A stretch of DNA of 27,625 bases, taken from NCBI GenBank assembly GCA_046292445.1, contig JBKBQT010000029.1:1-27625 (forward strand), in the 5' to 3' direction. This document shows, in pieces, positions 7,958 to 14,502 of the stretch (positions within the stretch are counted from its first letter, which is position 1; each line of letters begins with the position of its first letter). This DNA comes from CALIZF01 sp046292445. Its GTDB lineage: Bacteria > Pseudomonadota > Alphaproteobacteria > Rhodobacterales > Rhodobacteraceae. The notes beneath the pieces were generated by a model. That model was given only the letters and a program-made list of their open reading frames with translations, had not been told where the DNA came from and made no database searches. The translations under genes and the position numbers were made by a program.

Positions 7958-7987
7958 TTGCCATTCCCCGGCCCGCGCGCCTAAGCC
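7958..7987 (+). promoter_or_regulatory. Possible promoter giving a leaderless MFS mRNA
   Basis: TTGCCA (7958-7963) and TAAGCC (7982-7987) are 18 nt apart. The normal start distance would put the first transcribed base on or beside the ATG at 7994, and no Shine-Dalgarno sequence lies before that ATG. The -10 match is modest. Confidence 0.25.
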
Positions 7988-7993
7988 TGCGCG

Positions 7994-9217
7994 ATGACCC
8001 ACAGTCTTGCCACCCCCGCACCCGACGACACGCGCGCGCGGCGCAACGTCTTCGTGCTCGTCGCCGCTCAGGCGGTGCTCGGCGCGCAGATGCCGATGAT
8101 CTTCACCGTCGCGGGGCTCGCCGGGCAGAGCCTTGCGTCCAACCCCTGCTGGGCGACGCTGCCGATCTCGGCGACGGTGATCGGCTCGATGCTTTCGGCA
8201 ACGCCGCTCTCGACCTTCATGCAGCGCCGCGGGCGGGCCTGGGGCTTTGCCCTCGGCGCCGTCGGCGGCATGATCGGCGCGATCTTCGGCGCCCTCGGCC
8301 TGTGGTATGCAAGCTTTCCGCTCTTCGTGCTCGGCGGGCTCTTCACCGGGATCTACATGAGCGCGCAGGGATTTTACCGCTTCGCCGCCGCCGATACCGC
8401 ATCCGAGGCGTTCCGGCCCAAGGCGATCAGCTGGGTCATGGCGGGGGGCCTGCTCTCGGCCGTGCTCGGCCCCCAACTCGTGAAGGTGACGACCGAATCG
8501 ATGGTCGTGCCGTTCCTCGGAACCTATATCGCCGTGCTCGCGCTCAACATCGTCGGAATGGGCCTCTTCGCCGGCCTCGACATCCCGCGGCCGCGCCCGC
8601 CGGCGGCCGGCGCGCCGCAGGGGCGCAGCCGGCGCGCGCTCCTCTCCGAACCCCGCATCGCGGTGGCGGTGATCTGCGCGACCGTCTCCTACGCGCTGAT
8701 GAACCTCGTGATGACCTCCTCCCCCCTCGCGGTCGTCGGCTGCGGCTTCGACACGGCCGATGCGGCCAATGTGGTGACGGCCCATGTCCTCGCCATGTAT
8801 GCGCCCAGCTTCGTGACCGGCCACATCATCGCCCGCTTCGGCGCCGAGCGGGTGGTGGGCGCGGGCCTTGCCATCCTCGCGACCTCGGGCGCGGTCGCGC
8901 TGTCGGGCGTCGCGCTCGAGCAGTTCTTCATCGCCCTGATCCTGCTCGGGATCGGCTGGAACTTCGGCTTCATCGGCGCCACGACCATGCTGACCGCCAG
9001 CCACGCGCCCCACGAACGCGGGCGGATGCAGGGGCTGAACGATCTGATCGTGTTCGGCGGCGTCACGCTCGCCTCGTTCTCCTCGGGCGGGCTGATGAAC
9101 TGCACGGGCGGGTCGGTGCAGGCGGGATGGTCGGCGGTCAACCTCGCGATGGTGCCCTTCCTCGTTGCGGCGGGGGGCGCGCTGATCTGGCTCGCCATGC
9201 GTCCGCGAGCGGCCTGA
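7994..9217 (+). CDS. Major facilitator superfamily transporter
   Basis: A 407-residue membrane protein with about 12 predicted transmembrane helices in two halves, split by a basic, proline-rich cytoplasmic loop (about residues 200-217, PRPRPPAAGAPQGRSRRALL). The motif A-like loop MQRRGRAWGFALGAVGG lies between helices 2 and 3 (about residues 76-92). The segment GFIGATTMLTASHAPHERGR followed by QGLNDLIVFGG in the second half is shared, as I recall, by an uncharacterised alphaproteobacterial MFS group. Substrate and direction are unknown. Start ATG 7994 fits the hydrophobic pattern but lacks a ribosome-binding site, see the promoter entry. It follows the amidase in the same direction by 75 bases, so co-transcription is possible. 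A hairpin covers its stop codon. Confidence 0.9.
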   Translation: MTHSLATPAPDDTRARRNVFVLVAAQAVLGAQMPMIFTVAGLAGQSLASNPCWATLPISATVIGSMLSATPLSTFMQRRGRAWGFALGAVGGMIGAIFGALGLWYASFPLFVLGGLFTGIYMSAQGFYRFAAADTASEAFRPKAISWVMAGGLLSAVLGPQLVKVTTESMVVPFLGTYIAVLALNIVGMGLFAGLDIPRPRPPAAGAPQGRSRRALLSEPRIAVAVICATVSYALMNLVMTSSPLAVVGCGFDTADAANVVTAHVLAMYAPSFVTGHIIARFGAERVVGAGLAILATSGAVALSGVALEQFFIALILLGIGWNFGFIGATTMLTASHAPHERGRMQGLNDLIVFGGVTLASFSSGGLMNCTGGSVQAGWSAVNLAMVPFLVAAGGALIWLAMRPRAA

Positions 9218-9237
9218 CAGCGCCCGTCAGGGGCCGC
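9209..9237 (+). terminator. Hairpin over the MFS stop codon
   Basis: GCGGCCTGAC (9209-9218) pairs with GTCA (9226-9229) and GGCCGC (9232-9237), with a 2-nt bulge and a 7-nt loop. The stop codon TGA (9215-9217) is within the left arm. The stem is followed by AAACGCC and not by a T-run, so a classical intrinsic terminator is not shown; a 3'-end stabilising or Rho-associated structure fits as well. Confidence 0.4.
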
Positions 9238-9560
9238 AAACGCCCGCCCCCGCCCCGCGCGGCCTCCTCCGCTCCCCCCGGCCGGCCTTGCATCCGCAGT
9301 CATCCGACCGCCCGTGCCGCCCGCAGATCCGCACCAGCGCACCGGCCGCGCCACGCGCACCGACCGCCCCCGACGCCCCGCCGTCTCCGCTGCGAGGACA
9401 TGCCGCAGCGAAGGCTTCCGCAGCCCTGCCCCGCATGCCGGTCGCGCCGGCGCCAGCCCCGCCTCCGCGCAGCCCCCCGCGGCTTCATCGTTCCGCAAAT
9501 ACTCCCGCCGGAGGCTCCCGCAGGCCGCGCCGCGCGCAACGGCAGGCGCAAGGCGCCCCG
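9218..9560. other. Gene-free stretch of 343 bases
   Basis: Between the plus-strand MFS gene and the minus-strand lipoprotein gene. Short open frames exist on both strands but read as Arg/Ala/Pro-rich GC noise with no recognisable domain, no signal peptide and no ribosome site. It contains the hairpin at the MFS stop and the repeat-like element at 9484-9521. It lies next to a pseudogene, so it may be eroded coding DNA, but I could not recognise any remnant. Confidence 0.6.
9484..9521 (-). repeat. Rhodobacterales-type CTCC-GGCG-GGAG intergenic element
   Basis: On the minus strand: GCGGGAGCCTCCGGCGGGAG, then TATTTGCGGAACGATGAA. The core CTCC-GGCG-GGAG is a perfect 4-bp stem with a 4-nt loop, then an AT-rich tail in otherwise very GC-rich DNA. 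From memory, near-identical strings recur downstream of genes across Rhodobacterales; only one copy is seen in this window. It starts about 40 bases after the lipoprotein stop, the expected side for a 3'-end element. Function unknown; a termination or processing site is inference. Confidence 0.5.
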
Positions 9561-9845
9561 TCACATCGGCCGGATCACCGCCGTCCCCGTTCCGGCCGTC
9601 CAGATGCAGCGCCGCGCCGCCGCGCGCGTGTAAAGCGTCACCTCCGCGGCCACCAGCCGCTCGGCCCCGCCGAGTCCCGCCCCGCCCATGCCGCGCACCG
9701 ACGTGCCGCGCACCCGCAGCCCCTGCGCGGCGGCGGCGGCGCGGCAGGCGCGCATCGCCGCCGTGTAGGGGCCGGCATCGGGCAGCGGCGCCGCGCAACC
9801 CGTCATCGCCAGCGTTAGCGCGCAAAGCGCCGCGCGTGCCCTCAC
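9561..9845 (-). CDS. Small putative lipoprotein of unknown function
   Basis: A 94-residue protein with a short lipoprotein signal (MRARAALCALTLAMTGCAAP); the lipobox is MTGC with the acylated cysteine at 17. The mature part has two more cysteines (ACRAAAAAQG and RRCIWTAGTG). Its ending, a cysteine-containing strand before GTAVIRPM, resembles small Rhodobacterales lipoproteins that I recall only vaguely, so I assign no function. The start is GTG 9845-9843, overlapping the stop codon of the upstream oxidoreductase remnant as GTGA. That suggests it was once translationally coupled to a gene that is now broken. An 8-bp inverted repeat (CGGCCGGA at 9567-9574, TCCGGCCG at 9591-9598) lies near its 3' end. 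Coding is likely but not certain. Confidence 0.6.
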   Translation of the reverse strand: MRARAALCALTLAMTGCAAPLPDAGPYTAAMRACRAAAAAQGLRVRGTSVRGMGGAGLGGAERLVAAEVTLYTRAAARRCIWTAGTGTAVIRPM

Positions 9846-10700
9846 ACCCGCACCCCGAGCCGCAGCGCATCATGGATCGCGGCATGGATGCTGCGCGACG
9901 CCGCCGCACCGCCGATCCGGTAAAGCACGAAATCCCCCTTTCCCCGATGCAAGAACACCGCCCCCCCGCGTAGCAACCGGTCGTGATCGACCGAGCCGCC
10001 ATTGGACGACAGGAGTTTCAAGAAATGGTAAAGATCGTCGGCCGGGGTCGTGGCCTGGTCCATCACCACATGATCGACCAGCCGCGCGCCGCCCGGCGCA
10101 TCGCCGTCGTCCGACCCAGGCGTGACCGCGATCGGGTTGCCGGCGCGCGGCATCACCGCGGCCGCGCTCTTCCCCGCATAGGCGCCGTTGTCGTCGCCGT
10201 CGTCGTCATGGAGGAGGACATTCCCCATCGGCCGCACTGCACCCGACAGCACGCCCCGGTGACGTCTGCGCGAAATCCGCCCCCGCAACATCCGGCATCT
10301 GCGGCACGCCGCCGGTGGCGAAAGCCACCGCGTCGGGCGCGAGCGCGAGCACGACCGTCACCTCCGCCACACCTCCGCCACGCCGTTGCAGCGCAGATCG
10401 ACGCCCTGCCGCCCCCTCGGCCTGCACGTCCGGCGCCAGCCGCGCCATCCCGTGCACGATCCCGTCCCGCCAGGCCTCGAGGTTGCCGAAGGCGGCCGGG
10501 CTGTCGCGCGACACGATGACCGATTCGGCCGTCATCGTCCGCGCCACCGCGCCCCGCGGCATTTCGACGTGGCAAAGCCGGGTGCGATCCCCGGGCAGGC
10601 CGCCTTCGCCCCAGGCCGGTTCATGCGCCGTGGATATCACCCTGTTTCGCAGCACGCGGTGTTGCAGGCGCCAGAGGGTCGGCAGCGGATCGCCGGTCAT
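9842..10700 (-). pseudogene. Decayed FMN/FAD oxidoreductase (TMADH/DgcA-like, old yellow enzyme type)
   Basis: Pieces of a roughly 680-residue NADH:flavin oxidoreductase survive in order over only about 285 codons. N-terminal piece, from ATG 10700 (GAGG upstream): LQHRVLRNRVISTAHEPAWG and SRDSPAAFGNLEAWRDGIV, the start of the OYE barrel. Most of the barrel is missing. The frame then runs into APDAVAFATGGVPQMPD from the NAD(P)/FAD domain. A frameshift near 10255 moves the sequence to a second frame: GVLSGAVRPMGNVLLHDDDG and GAYAGKSAAAVMPRAG. A second large gap follows, then the C-terminal end TTPADDLYHFLKLLSSNGG and FVLYRIGGAAASRSIHAAIHDALRLG. The first frame stops at 10206. Homologues, as I recall, demethylate N-methylated substrates such as trimethylamine, dimethylglycine or N-methylproline. 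With the catalytic barrel gone, function is lost. An assembly error is unlikely to explain two large deletions. Confidence 0.85.
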
Positions 10701-10777
10701 CGCGCCCTCTTCGGCGCGCGGCCGGGCCGATCGGGCAGCGGGTGCGCGGGAAGCCGGAAAATCTGCCACGAAACCCC

Positions 10778-10806
10778 TTGCCCCCCCCGATGCGATCCGC
10801 TAATCC
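10778..10806 (+). promoter_or_regulatory. Probable promoter of tRNA-Gly
   Basis: TTGCCC (10778-10783) and TAATCC (10801-10806) are separated by 17 nt, with the mature tRNA beginning 14 nt after the -10 box, a usual distance. Both boxes are partial matches. Confidence 0.4.
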
Positions 10807-10819
10807 GCTCGCCACGGAT

Positions 10820-10894
10820 GCGGGTGTAGCTCAGGGGTAGAGCATAACCTTGCCAAGGTTAGGGTCGAGGGTTCGAATCCCTTCGCCCGCTCCA
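10820..10894 (+). tRNA. tRNA-Gly (anticodon GCC)
   Basis: The 75 bases fold as a full cloverleaf with an encoded CCA end. The acceptor stem pairs GCGGGTG with CGCCCGC, the D arm is GCTC-AGGGGTA-GAGC, and the anticodon stem is TAACC/GGTTA with loop TTGCCAA, giving anticodon GCC at 10852-10854. The T arm is GAGGG-TTCGAAT-CCCTT (one G-T pair at the stem base) and the discriminator is T. It reads GGC and GGU glycine codons; GGC is heavily used by the neighbouring genes. It is monocistronic here: pseudogene divergent upstream, lytic transglycosylase gene convergent downstream. Confidence 0.98.
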
Positions 10895-11010
10895 ACACGA
10901 CATCGGCGGCCGCCCAAACCGCGTTCCCAGACACCGTGCCAGAGCCGCGCCGTCGATGGCGGCGGCTGGTGCGGCGGCAGACCCAAGGCGGGGCCGGGGC
11001 TGCAAGGGCG

Positions 11011-11619
11011 TCACTCGCCGAGGATCGCCTTCACATAGGCCTGCGTCTCGGCGAAGGGCGGAATGCCTGCATGGCGCGTCACAGCCTCGGGCCCCGCATT
11101 GTAGGCGGCCAGCGCGAGGCGCCAGGACCCGAACCGGTCGTGCATCATCCGCAGATAGCGCGCCCCGCCTTCGAGGTTGGCCTTGGGATCGTCGATCCTG
11201 ACCCCCAGCATCGCCGCCGTGCCGGGCATGAGCTGCGCGAGGCCCGTCGCCCCCTTGGGACTGACGGCCTGCGGGTTCCAGCCCGATTCCGTCTGCACGA
11301 GACGCAGGAACAGATCCTCGGGGATCGCATGCTGCCGCGCCGCGGCCCGCGCATGCTCGAGATGCTCGCCCCGATAGCGCCCGGTCCAGCGCGGGATGCC
11401 GGACTGCCCCTCGGACCTGGGCCGCAGCCGGGCCGAGGCGGCGTATTGGGTGGACAGCCGCGTATCGAGCAGCCGCGTCTGCGCCGAGAACAGACCCTGC
11501 CGGGACTTGGACGAGCTGCTCAGGCTCAGCCCCTCGGCGCCTGCGGGCACGGACACGAGCGCCCAGAGGCAAACCGCCCCGGCCGCCAGCCCCGCCATCC
11601 CGATCGTTCCGTGACGCAT
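11011..11619 (-). CDS. Lytic transglycosylase, SLT domain
   Basis: A 202-residue exported muramidase-like protein. An N-terminal signal or anchor (MAGLAAGAVCLWALVSVPAGA) is followed by a serine-rich linker and a C-terminal SLT domain (from about residue 90) with all family motifs: catalytic glutamate in LVQTESGWNPQAVSPKGATG, then LAQLMPGTA, NLEGGARYL, ALAAYNAGPEAV and ETQAYV. It should cleave MurNAc-GlcNAc bonds of peptidoglycan in the periplasm, forming 1,6-anhydro ends. The start is uncertain: ATG 11619 (given) or GTG 11631 with AGGGG a few bases upstream, adding MRRR. A -10 box TATAGT at 11660-11655 fits both. Divergent from ssb. It could equally be a conjugation-type transglycosylase by size, but no secretion genes are near. 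Confidence 0.92.
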   Translation of the reverse strand: MRHGTIGMAGLAAGAVCLWALVSVPAGAEGLSLSSSSKSRQGLFSAQTRLLDTRLSTQYAASARLRPRSEGQSGIPRWTGRYRGEHLEHARAAARQHAIPEDLFLRLVQTESGWNPQAVSPKGATGLAQLMPGTAAMLGVRIDDPKANLEGGARYLRMMHDRFGSWRLALAAYNAGPEAVTRHAGIPPFAETQAYVKAILGE

Positions 11620-11654
11620 CCTGCGCCGCACCCCGCCCCTGCACCCCGCCGCGG

Positions 11655-11683
11655 ACTATAGCCGATCCGCGCCGCCAGACCAG
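11655..11683 (-). promoter_or_regulatory. Probable promoter of the lytic transglycosylase gene
   Basis: Minus-strand TATAGT (11660-11655) is a good -10 box. The -35 position 17 nt upstream, CTGGTC (11683-11678), is weak. The start site would be near 11648, giving a short leader. Confidence 0.45.
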
Positions 11684-11698
11684 CCCCGGCCCGCCGCA

Positions 11699-11727
11699 TT
11701 GCCGCCCGCCCGCCGGCGGTCTATAGA
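11699..11727 (+). promoter_or_regulatory. Probable promoter of ssb
   Basis: TTGCCG (11699-11704) and TATAGA (11722-11727) with exactly 17 nt between them, followed by a leader of about 50 nt to the ATG at 11784. No LexA-type site (GTTC-N7-GAAC) is seen between this promoter and the gene. Confidence 0.55.
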
Positions 11728-11783
11728 CAAGGGCGTATCCAGCCGTGCCGATCCCCGGCCGCGGCGGCAAGGCGGAGGGGCGC

Positions 11784-12284
11784 ATGGCAGGCTCGGTCAA
11801 CAAGGTCATACTGGTCGGCAACCTCGGCCGCGACCCCGAGGTGCGCAGCTTTCCGAACGGCGGCAAGGTGTGCAACCTGCGCATCGCGACCTCGGAAACC
11901 TGGCGCGACAAGGCCACGGGCGAGCGCAAGGAAAAGACCGAATGGCACAGCGTCGCCATCTTTTCCGAACCGCTCGCGCGGATTGCCGAGCAGTATCTGC
12001 GCAAGGGATCGAAGGTCTATCTCGAGGGCCAGCTCGAGACGCGCAAATGGCAGGACCAGTCGGGCGCCGAGCGCTATACCACCGAGGTGGTGCTGCGCCC
12101 CTACCGGAGCGAGCTGACCCTGCTCGACGGGCGCGGCGACGCTGCGGCGCAGATCGACCGTGACGGCGGCGGCTATGGCGATGCGCCGGGGGGCGGATAC
12201 GGCGCGCCGGCGCGGGGCGGGGCGGCGGCCGGCGGCGGCTATGGCGGCGGCCGGACCGATCTCGACGACGAAATCCCGTTCTGA
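11784..12284 (+). CDS. ssb: Single-stranded DNA-binding protein
   Basis: A 166-residue SSB. Start ATG 11784 has GGAGG five bases upstream, and the product starts MAGSVNKVILVGNLGRDPEV, the standard N-terminus. The OB fold covers about residues 1-112 (WHSVAIFSEPLARIAEQYL, KGSKVYLEGQLETRKWQD). A glycine-rich flexible linker with GGGYG repeats follows, then the acidic tail DLDDEIPF that docks partner proteins. It binds single-stranded DNA as a tetramer in replication, repair and recombination. It has its own promoter and is followed after 12 bases by a site-2 protease gene, so read-through is likely. Nothing is missing. Confidence 0.97.
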   Translation: MAGSVNKVILVGNLGRDPEVRSFPNGGKVCNLRIATSETWRDKATGERKEKTEWHSVAIFSEPLARIAEQYLRKGSKVYLEGQLETRKWQDQSGAERYTTEVVLRPYRSELTLLDGRGDAAAQIDRDGGGYGDAPGGGYGAPARGGAAAGGGYGGGRTDLDDEIPF

Positions 12285-12296
12285 CGGCGGGCGCCG

Positions 12297-13364
12297 ATGG
12301 GCTGGTCCTTTCCGCTCGGCCGGCTCTTCGGGTCGGAGGTGCGCGTCCATGCGACGTTCTTCCTGCTGCTTGCCTGGATCGGCGGCGCGGCCTGGCTGAC
12401 GGGCGGGCCGGCGGCGGCCGCGGCCAACGTGGCCTTCGTGCTCGCGCTCTTTGCCTGCGTTCTGGCGCATGAATACGGCCATGCGCTCATGGCGCGGCGC
12501 TACGGGATCGCCACGCCCGACATCACGCTGCTGCCCATCGGCGGGCTTGCCCGGCTCGAACGGCTGCCCGAGGAACCGGGGCGGGAAATCGCGGTGGCGC
12601 TCGCCGGCCCGGCGGTCAACGTCGTCATCGCCGCCGTGCTGCTGGCCCTCGGCGCCAATCCGATGGCCGGGGCGGGGGTCGAGGATGCCGGCGCCGGGTT
12701 TCTCGACCGGCTGGCGGCGGTCAACATCTTTCTGGTGCTGTTCAACATGATCCCGGCCTTCCCGATGGACGGCGGGCGGGTGCTGCGCGCGGTGCTCGCC
12801 GCCGGCCTGGGGCGCGCGCGCGCAACGCGCCTTGCCGCGCTGGCCGGGCAGACGGTCGCCTTCGGCTTTGCCATCCTCGGCCTGCTTTCGGGCAATGTGA
12901 TCCTGGTCATCATCGCGGTGTTCATCTGGTTCGCCGCCGGATCGGAAAGCGCCGACACCGCCCTGCGCGAGGCGGCGCGCGGCCTGATGGCGCGCGATGC
13001 GATGATTACCGCCTTCGAGGCGCTGCGCAGCGACGACACGCTCGACGCCGCCGCGACCGCCCTCATCCGCACCACGCAGCACGAATTTCCGGTGGTCGAT
13101 GGCTCGGGCACGCTGGCGGGCTTCCTCACGCGCGCGGCGCTCCTGCGGGCTTTGGCCGAGGGCAGCCGCGCCACGCCGGTGGCCGCGGCGATGGATGCCG
13201 ATGTGCCGACGGTGCCGCTGGGCGCGCGGCTCGATGCGGCGATGGACGCGATGAACCGCGCGCGGGCGCCGGCCGTGGGCGTGACGGACCGGGACGGGCG
13301 GCTGCTGGGCTACATCACGCCCGAGAACCTCGGAGAGCTGATGCTGGTGCGCCGCAAGGCGTGA
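12297..13364 (+). CDS. Site-2 protease family (M50) membrane metalloprotease with CBS domains
   Basis: A 355-residue intramembrane zinc protease. The zinc motif HEYGH is at 58-62 in LAHEYGHALMARRYGI, and the second ligand motif NMIPAFPMDGGRVLRA has D158. About five or six membrane helices lie between residues 20 and 215. The C-terminal half holds two CBS domains (about 220-280 and 285-345, ending GRLLGYITPENLGELML), which usually bind adenine nucleotides and may gate the protease by energy state. This is the SpoIVFB/Rv2625c-type architecture. Substrate is unknown; no anti-sigma factor gene is nearby. Start ATG 12297 gives the usual MGWSFPLGRLFGSEVRVH beginning; its ribosome site is weak, so coupling to ssb is possible. 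It converges on aroB with a 9-base gap. Confidence 0.93.
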   Translation: MGWSFPLGRLFGSEVRVHATFFLLLAWIGGAAWLTGGPAAAAANVAFVLALFACVLAHEYGHALMARRYGIATPDITLLPIGGLARLERLPEEPGREIAVALAGPAVNVVIAAVLLALGANPMAGAGVEDAGAGFLDRLAAVNIFLVLFNMIPAFPMDGGRVLRAVLAAGLGRARATRLAALAGQTVAFGFAILGLLSGNVILVIIAVFIWFAAGSESADTALREAARGLMARDAMITAFEALRSDDTLDAAATALIRTTQHEFPVVDGSGTLAGFLTRAALLRALAEGSRATPVAAAMDADVPTVPLGARLDAAMDAMNRARAPAVGVTDRDGRLLGYITPENLGELMLVRRKA

Positions 13365-13380
13365 GGGGCGGCCTCACGCC
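13358..13380. terminator. Shared hairpin containing both convergent stop codons
   Basis: GGCGTGAGG (13358-13366), loop GGCGG, and CCTCACGCC (13372-13380) form a perfect 9-bp stem. The stop TGA of the protease gene (13362-13364) pairs exactly with the complement of the aroB stop (13374-13376). The symmetric structure can form in both transcripts. No T-run follows on either side, so action as a terminator is inferred from stability and place. Confidence 0.55.
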
Positions 13381-14495
13381 GCCCGGCCGCGCCCCGCCAG
13401 CTCGTCCGCGAGCAGCGCGGCGACCGCATCGCCCGGCACGTCCTCGGCGATGAAGGCCTGCCCGATCCCGCGCGCGAGCACGAAGCGCAAGCGCCCGTCG
13501 ATCACCTTCTTGTCCTGCGCCATCAGCGCCAGAAGGCCCGCCGCATCGGGCAGATCGCCCGGGATGTCCGCCAGCGCCGCCATCATCCCCATGGCCCGCA
13601 GATGCGCCCGCACGCGCCGCGCATCCGCCGGCGGGCAGAGGCCCAGCCGCGCCGACAGATCGAAGGCGAGCGCGCAGCCGATCGCCACCCCCTCGCCATG
13701 CAGCAGCCGCGGGGAATAGCCCGTCGCCGCCTCGAGCGCATGGCAGAAGGTGTGCCCGAGGTTGAGGAGCGCCCGCTCCCCCTCCTCGGTCTCGTCGCGC
13801 GCGACGATCCCGGCCTTCATCGCAACGGAAACCTGCACCGCCCGCGCCCGCACCGCAGCGTCGCCGGCGGCAAGGCGCGGCCCCGCCGTCTCAAGCCAGC
13901 CGAAGAAGGCCGCATCGCCCAGCAGGCCGTATTTCACCACCTCGCCATAGCCCGCCAGCAGATCGCGCAGCGGCAGCGTGTCCAGCACCGCCGTATCGGC
14001 CAGCACCAGCGACGGCTGGTGAAACGCGCCGACAAGGTTCTTGCCCTGCGCCGTGTTGATCCCCGTCTTGCCGCCGACCGAACTGTCCACCTGCGCCAGC
14101 AGCGTCGTGGGCACCTGCACGAAGCGCACGCCGCGGCGCAGGATCGCGGCGGCAAAGCCCCCCAGATCGCCGATCACCCCGCCGCCGAGCGCGATGACGA
14201 CATCGCGCCGCTCCACCCGCTCGACCAGCAGCCATTCGACCGCCTGCGCGAGGCCAGCCCAGCCCTTGGTCGCCTCGCCCGGCTCGAGCGCCAGCGCGCT
14301 CCAGGCGATTGCGGCCGCATCGAGCGATGCCGTCAGCGCCGGCAGGTGCAGCGCCGCGACCGTCGCATCGGTCAGCACCGCGACGCGCGGACGCCGGAGC
14401 AGCGGCGCGATCATCGGCCCCGCCTGTGCGATCAACCCCGGCCCGATCGCCACGTCATAGGACCGCGGCCCGAGTGCCACATGCACCGTTTCCAT
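13374..14495 (-). CDS. aroB: 3-dehydroquinate synthase
   Basis: A 373-residue enzyme converting DAHP to 3-dehydroquinate, the second shikimate step, with NAD+ and a divalent metal in the cytosol. NAD-binding block ALGGGVIGDLGGFAAAILRR (102-121) is followed by VQVPTTLLAQVDSSVGGKTG. Metal ligands are E185 (GYGEVVKYG), H248 (NLGHTFCHALE) and H266 (LLHGEGVAIG). Start ATG 14495 begins METVHVALGPRSYDVAIG, matching the family N-terminus; an in-frame ATG at 14528 would overlap aroK by 26 bases and adds residues with no family match. It lies 7 bases after aroK, so the two form an operon, as in many proteobacteria. Confidence 0.97.
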   Translation of the reverse strand: METVHVALGPRSYDVAIGPGLIAQAGPMIAPLLRRPRVAVLTDATVAALHLPALTASLDAAAIAWSALALEPGEATKGWAGLAQAVEWLLVERVERRDVVIALGGGVIGDLGGFAAAILRRGVRFVQVPTTLLAQVDSSVGGKTGINTAQGKNLVGAFHQPSLVLADTAVLDTLPLRDLLAGYGEVVKYGLLGDAAFFGWLETAGPRLAAGDAAVRARAVQVSVAMKAGIVARDETEEGERALLNLGHTFCHALEAATGYSPRLLHGEGVAIGCALAFDLSARLGLCPPADARRVRAHLRAMGMMAALADIPGDLPDAAGLLALMAQDKKVIDGRLRFVLARGIGQAFIAEDVPGDAVAALLADELAGRGRAA

Positions 14496-14502
14496 GCCGC
14501 GA

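Noticed and set aside
6341..9013. An 890-codon minus-strand frame over the amidase and MFS genes
   Set aside because: Low-complexity Arg/Gly/His/Asp composition, antisense to two clear genes, no ribosome site.
9227..9551. Small genes in the gap between MFS and lipoprotein genes
   Set aside because: Candidate products are Arg/Gly/Ala-rich without motif, signal or ribosome site; called non-coding.
10820..10894. tRNA-Gly as an integration site
   Set aside because: No partial copy of the tRNA 3' end and no integrase adjacent; the neighbouring pseudogene looks like simple decay.
11699..11784. SOS control of ssb
   Set aside because: No GTTC-N7-GAAC type LexA site is visible between the promoter and the start codon.
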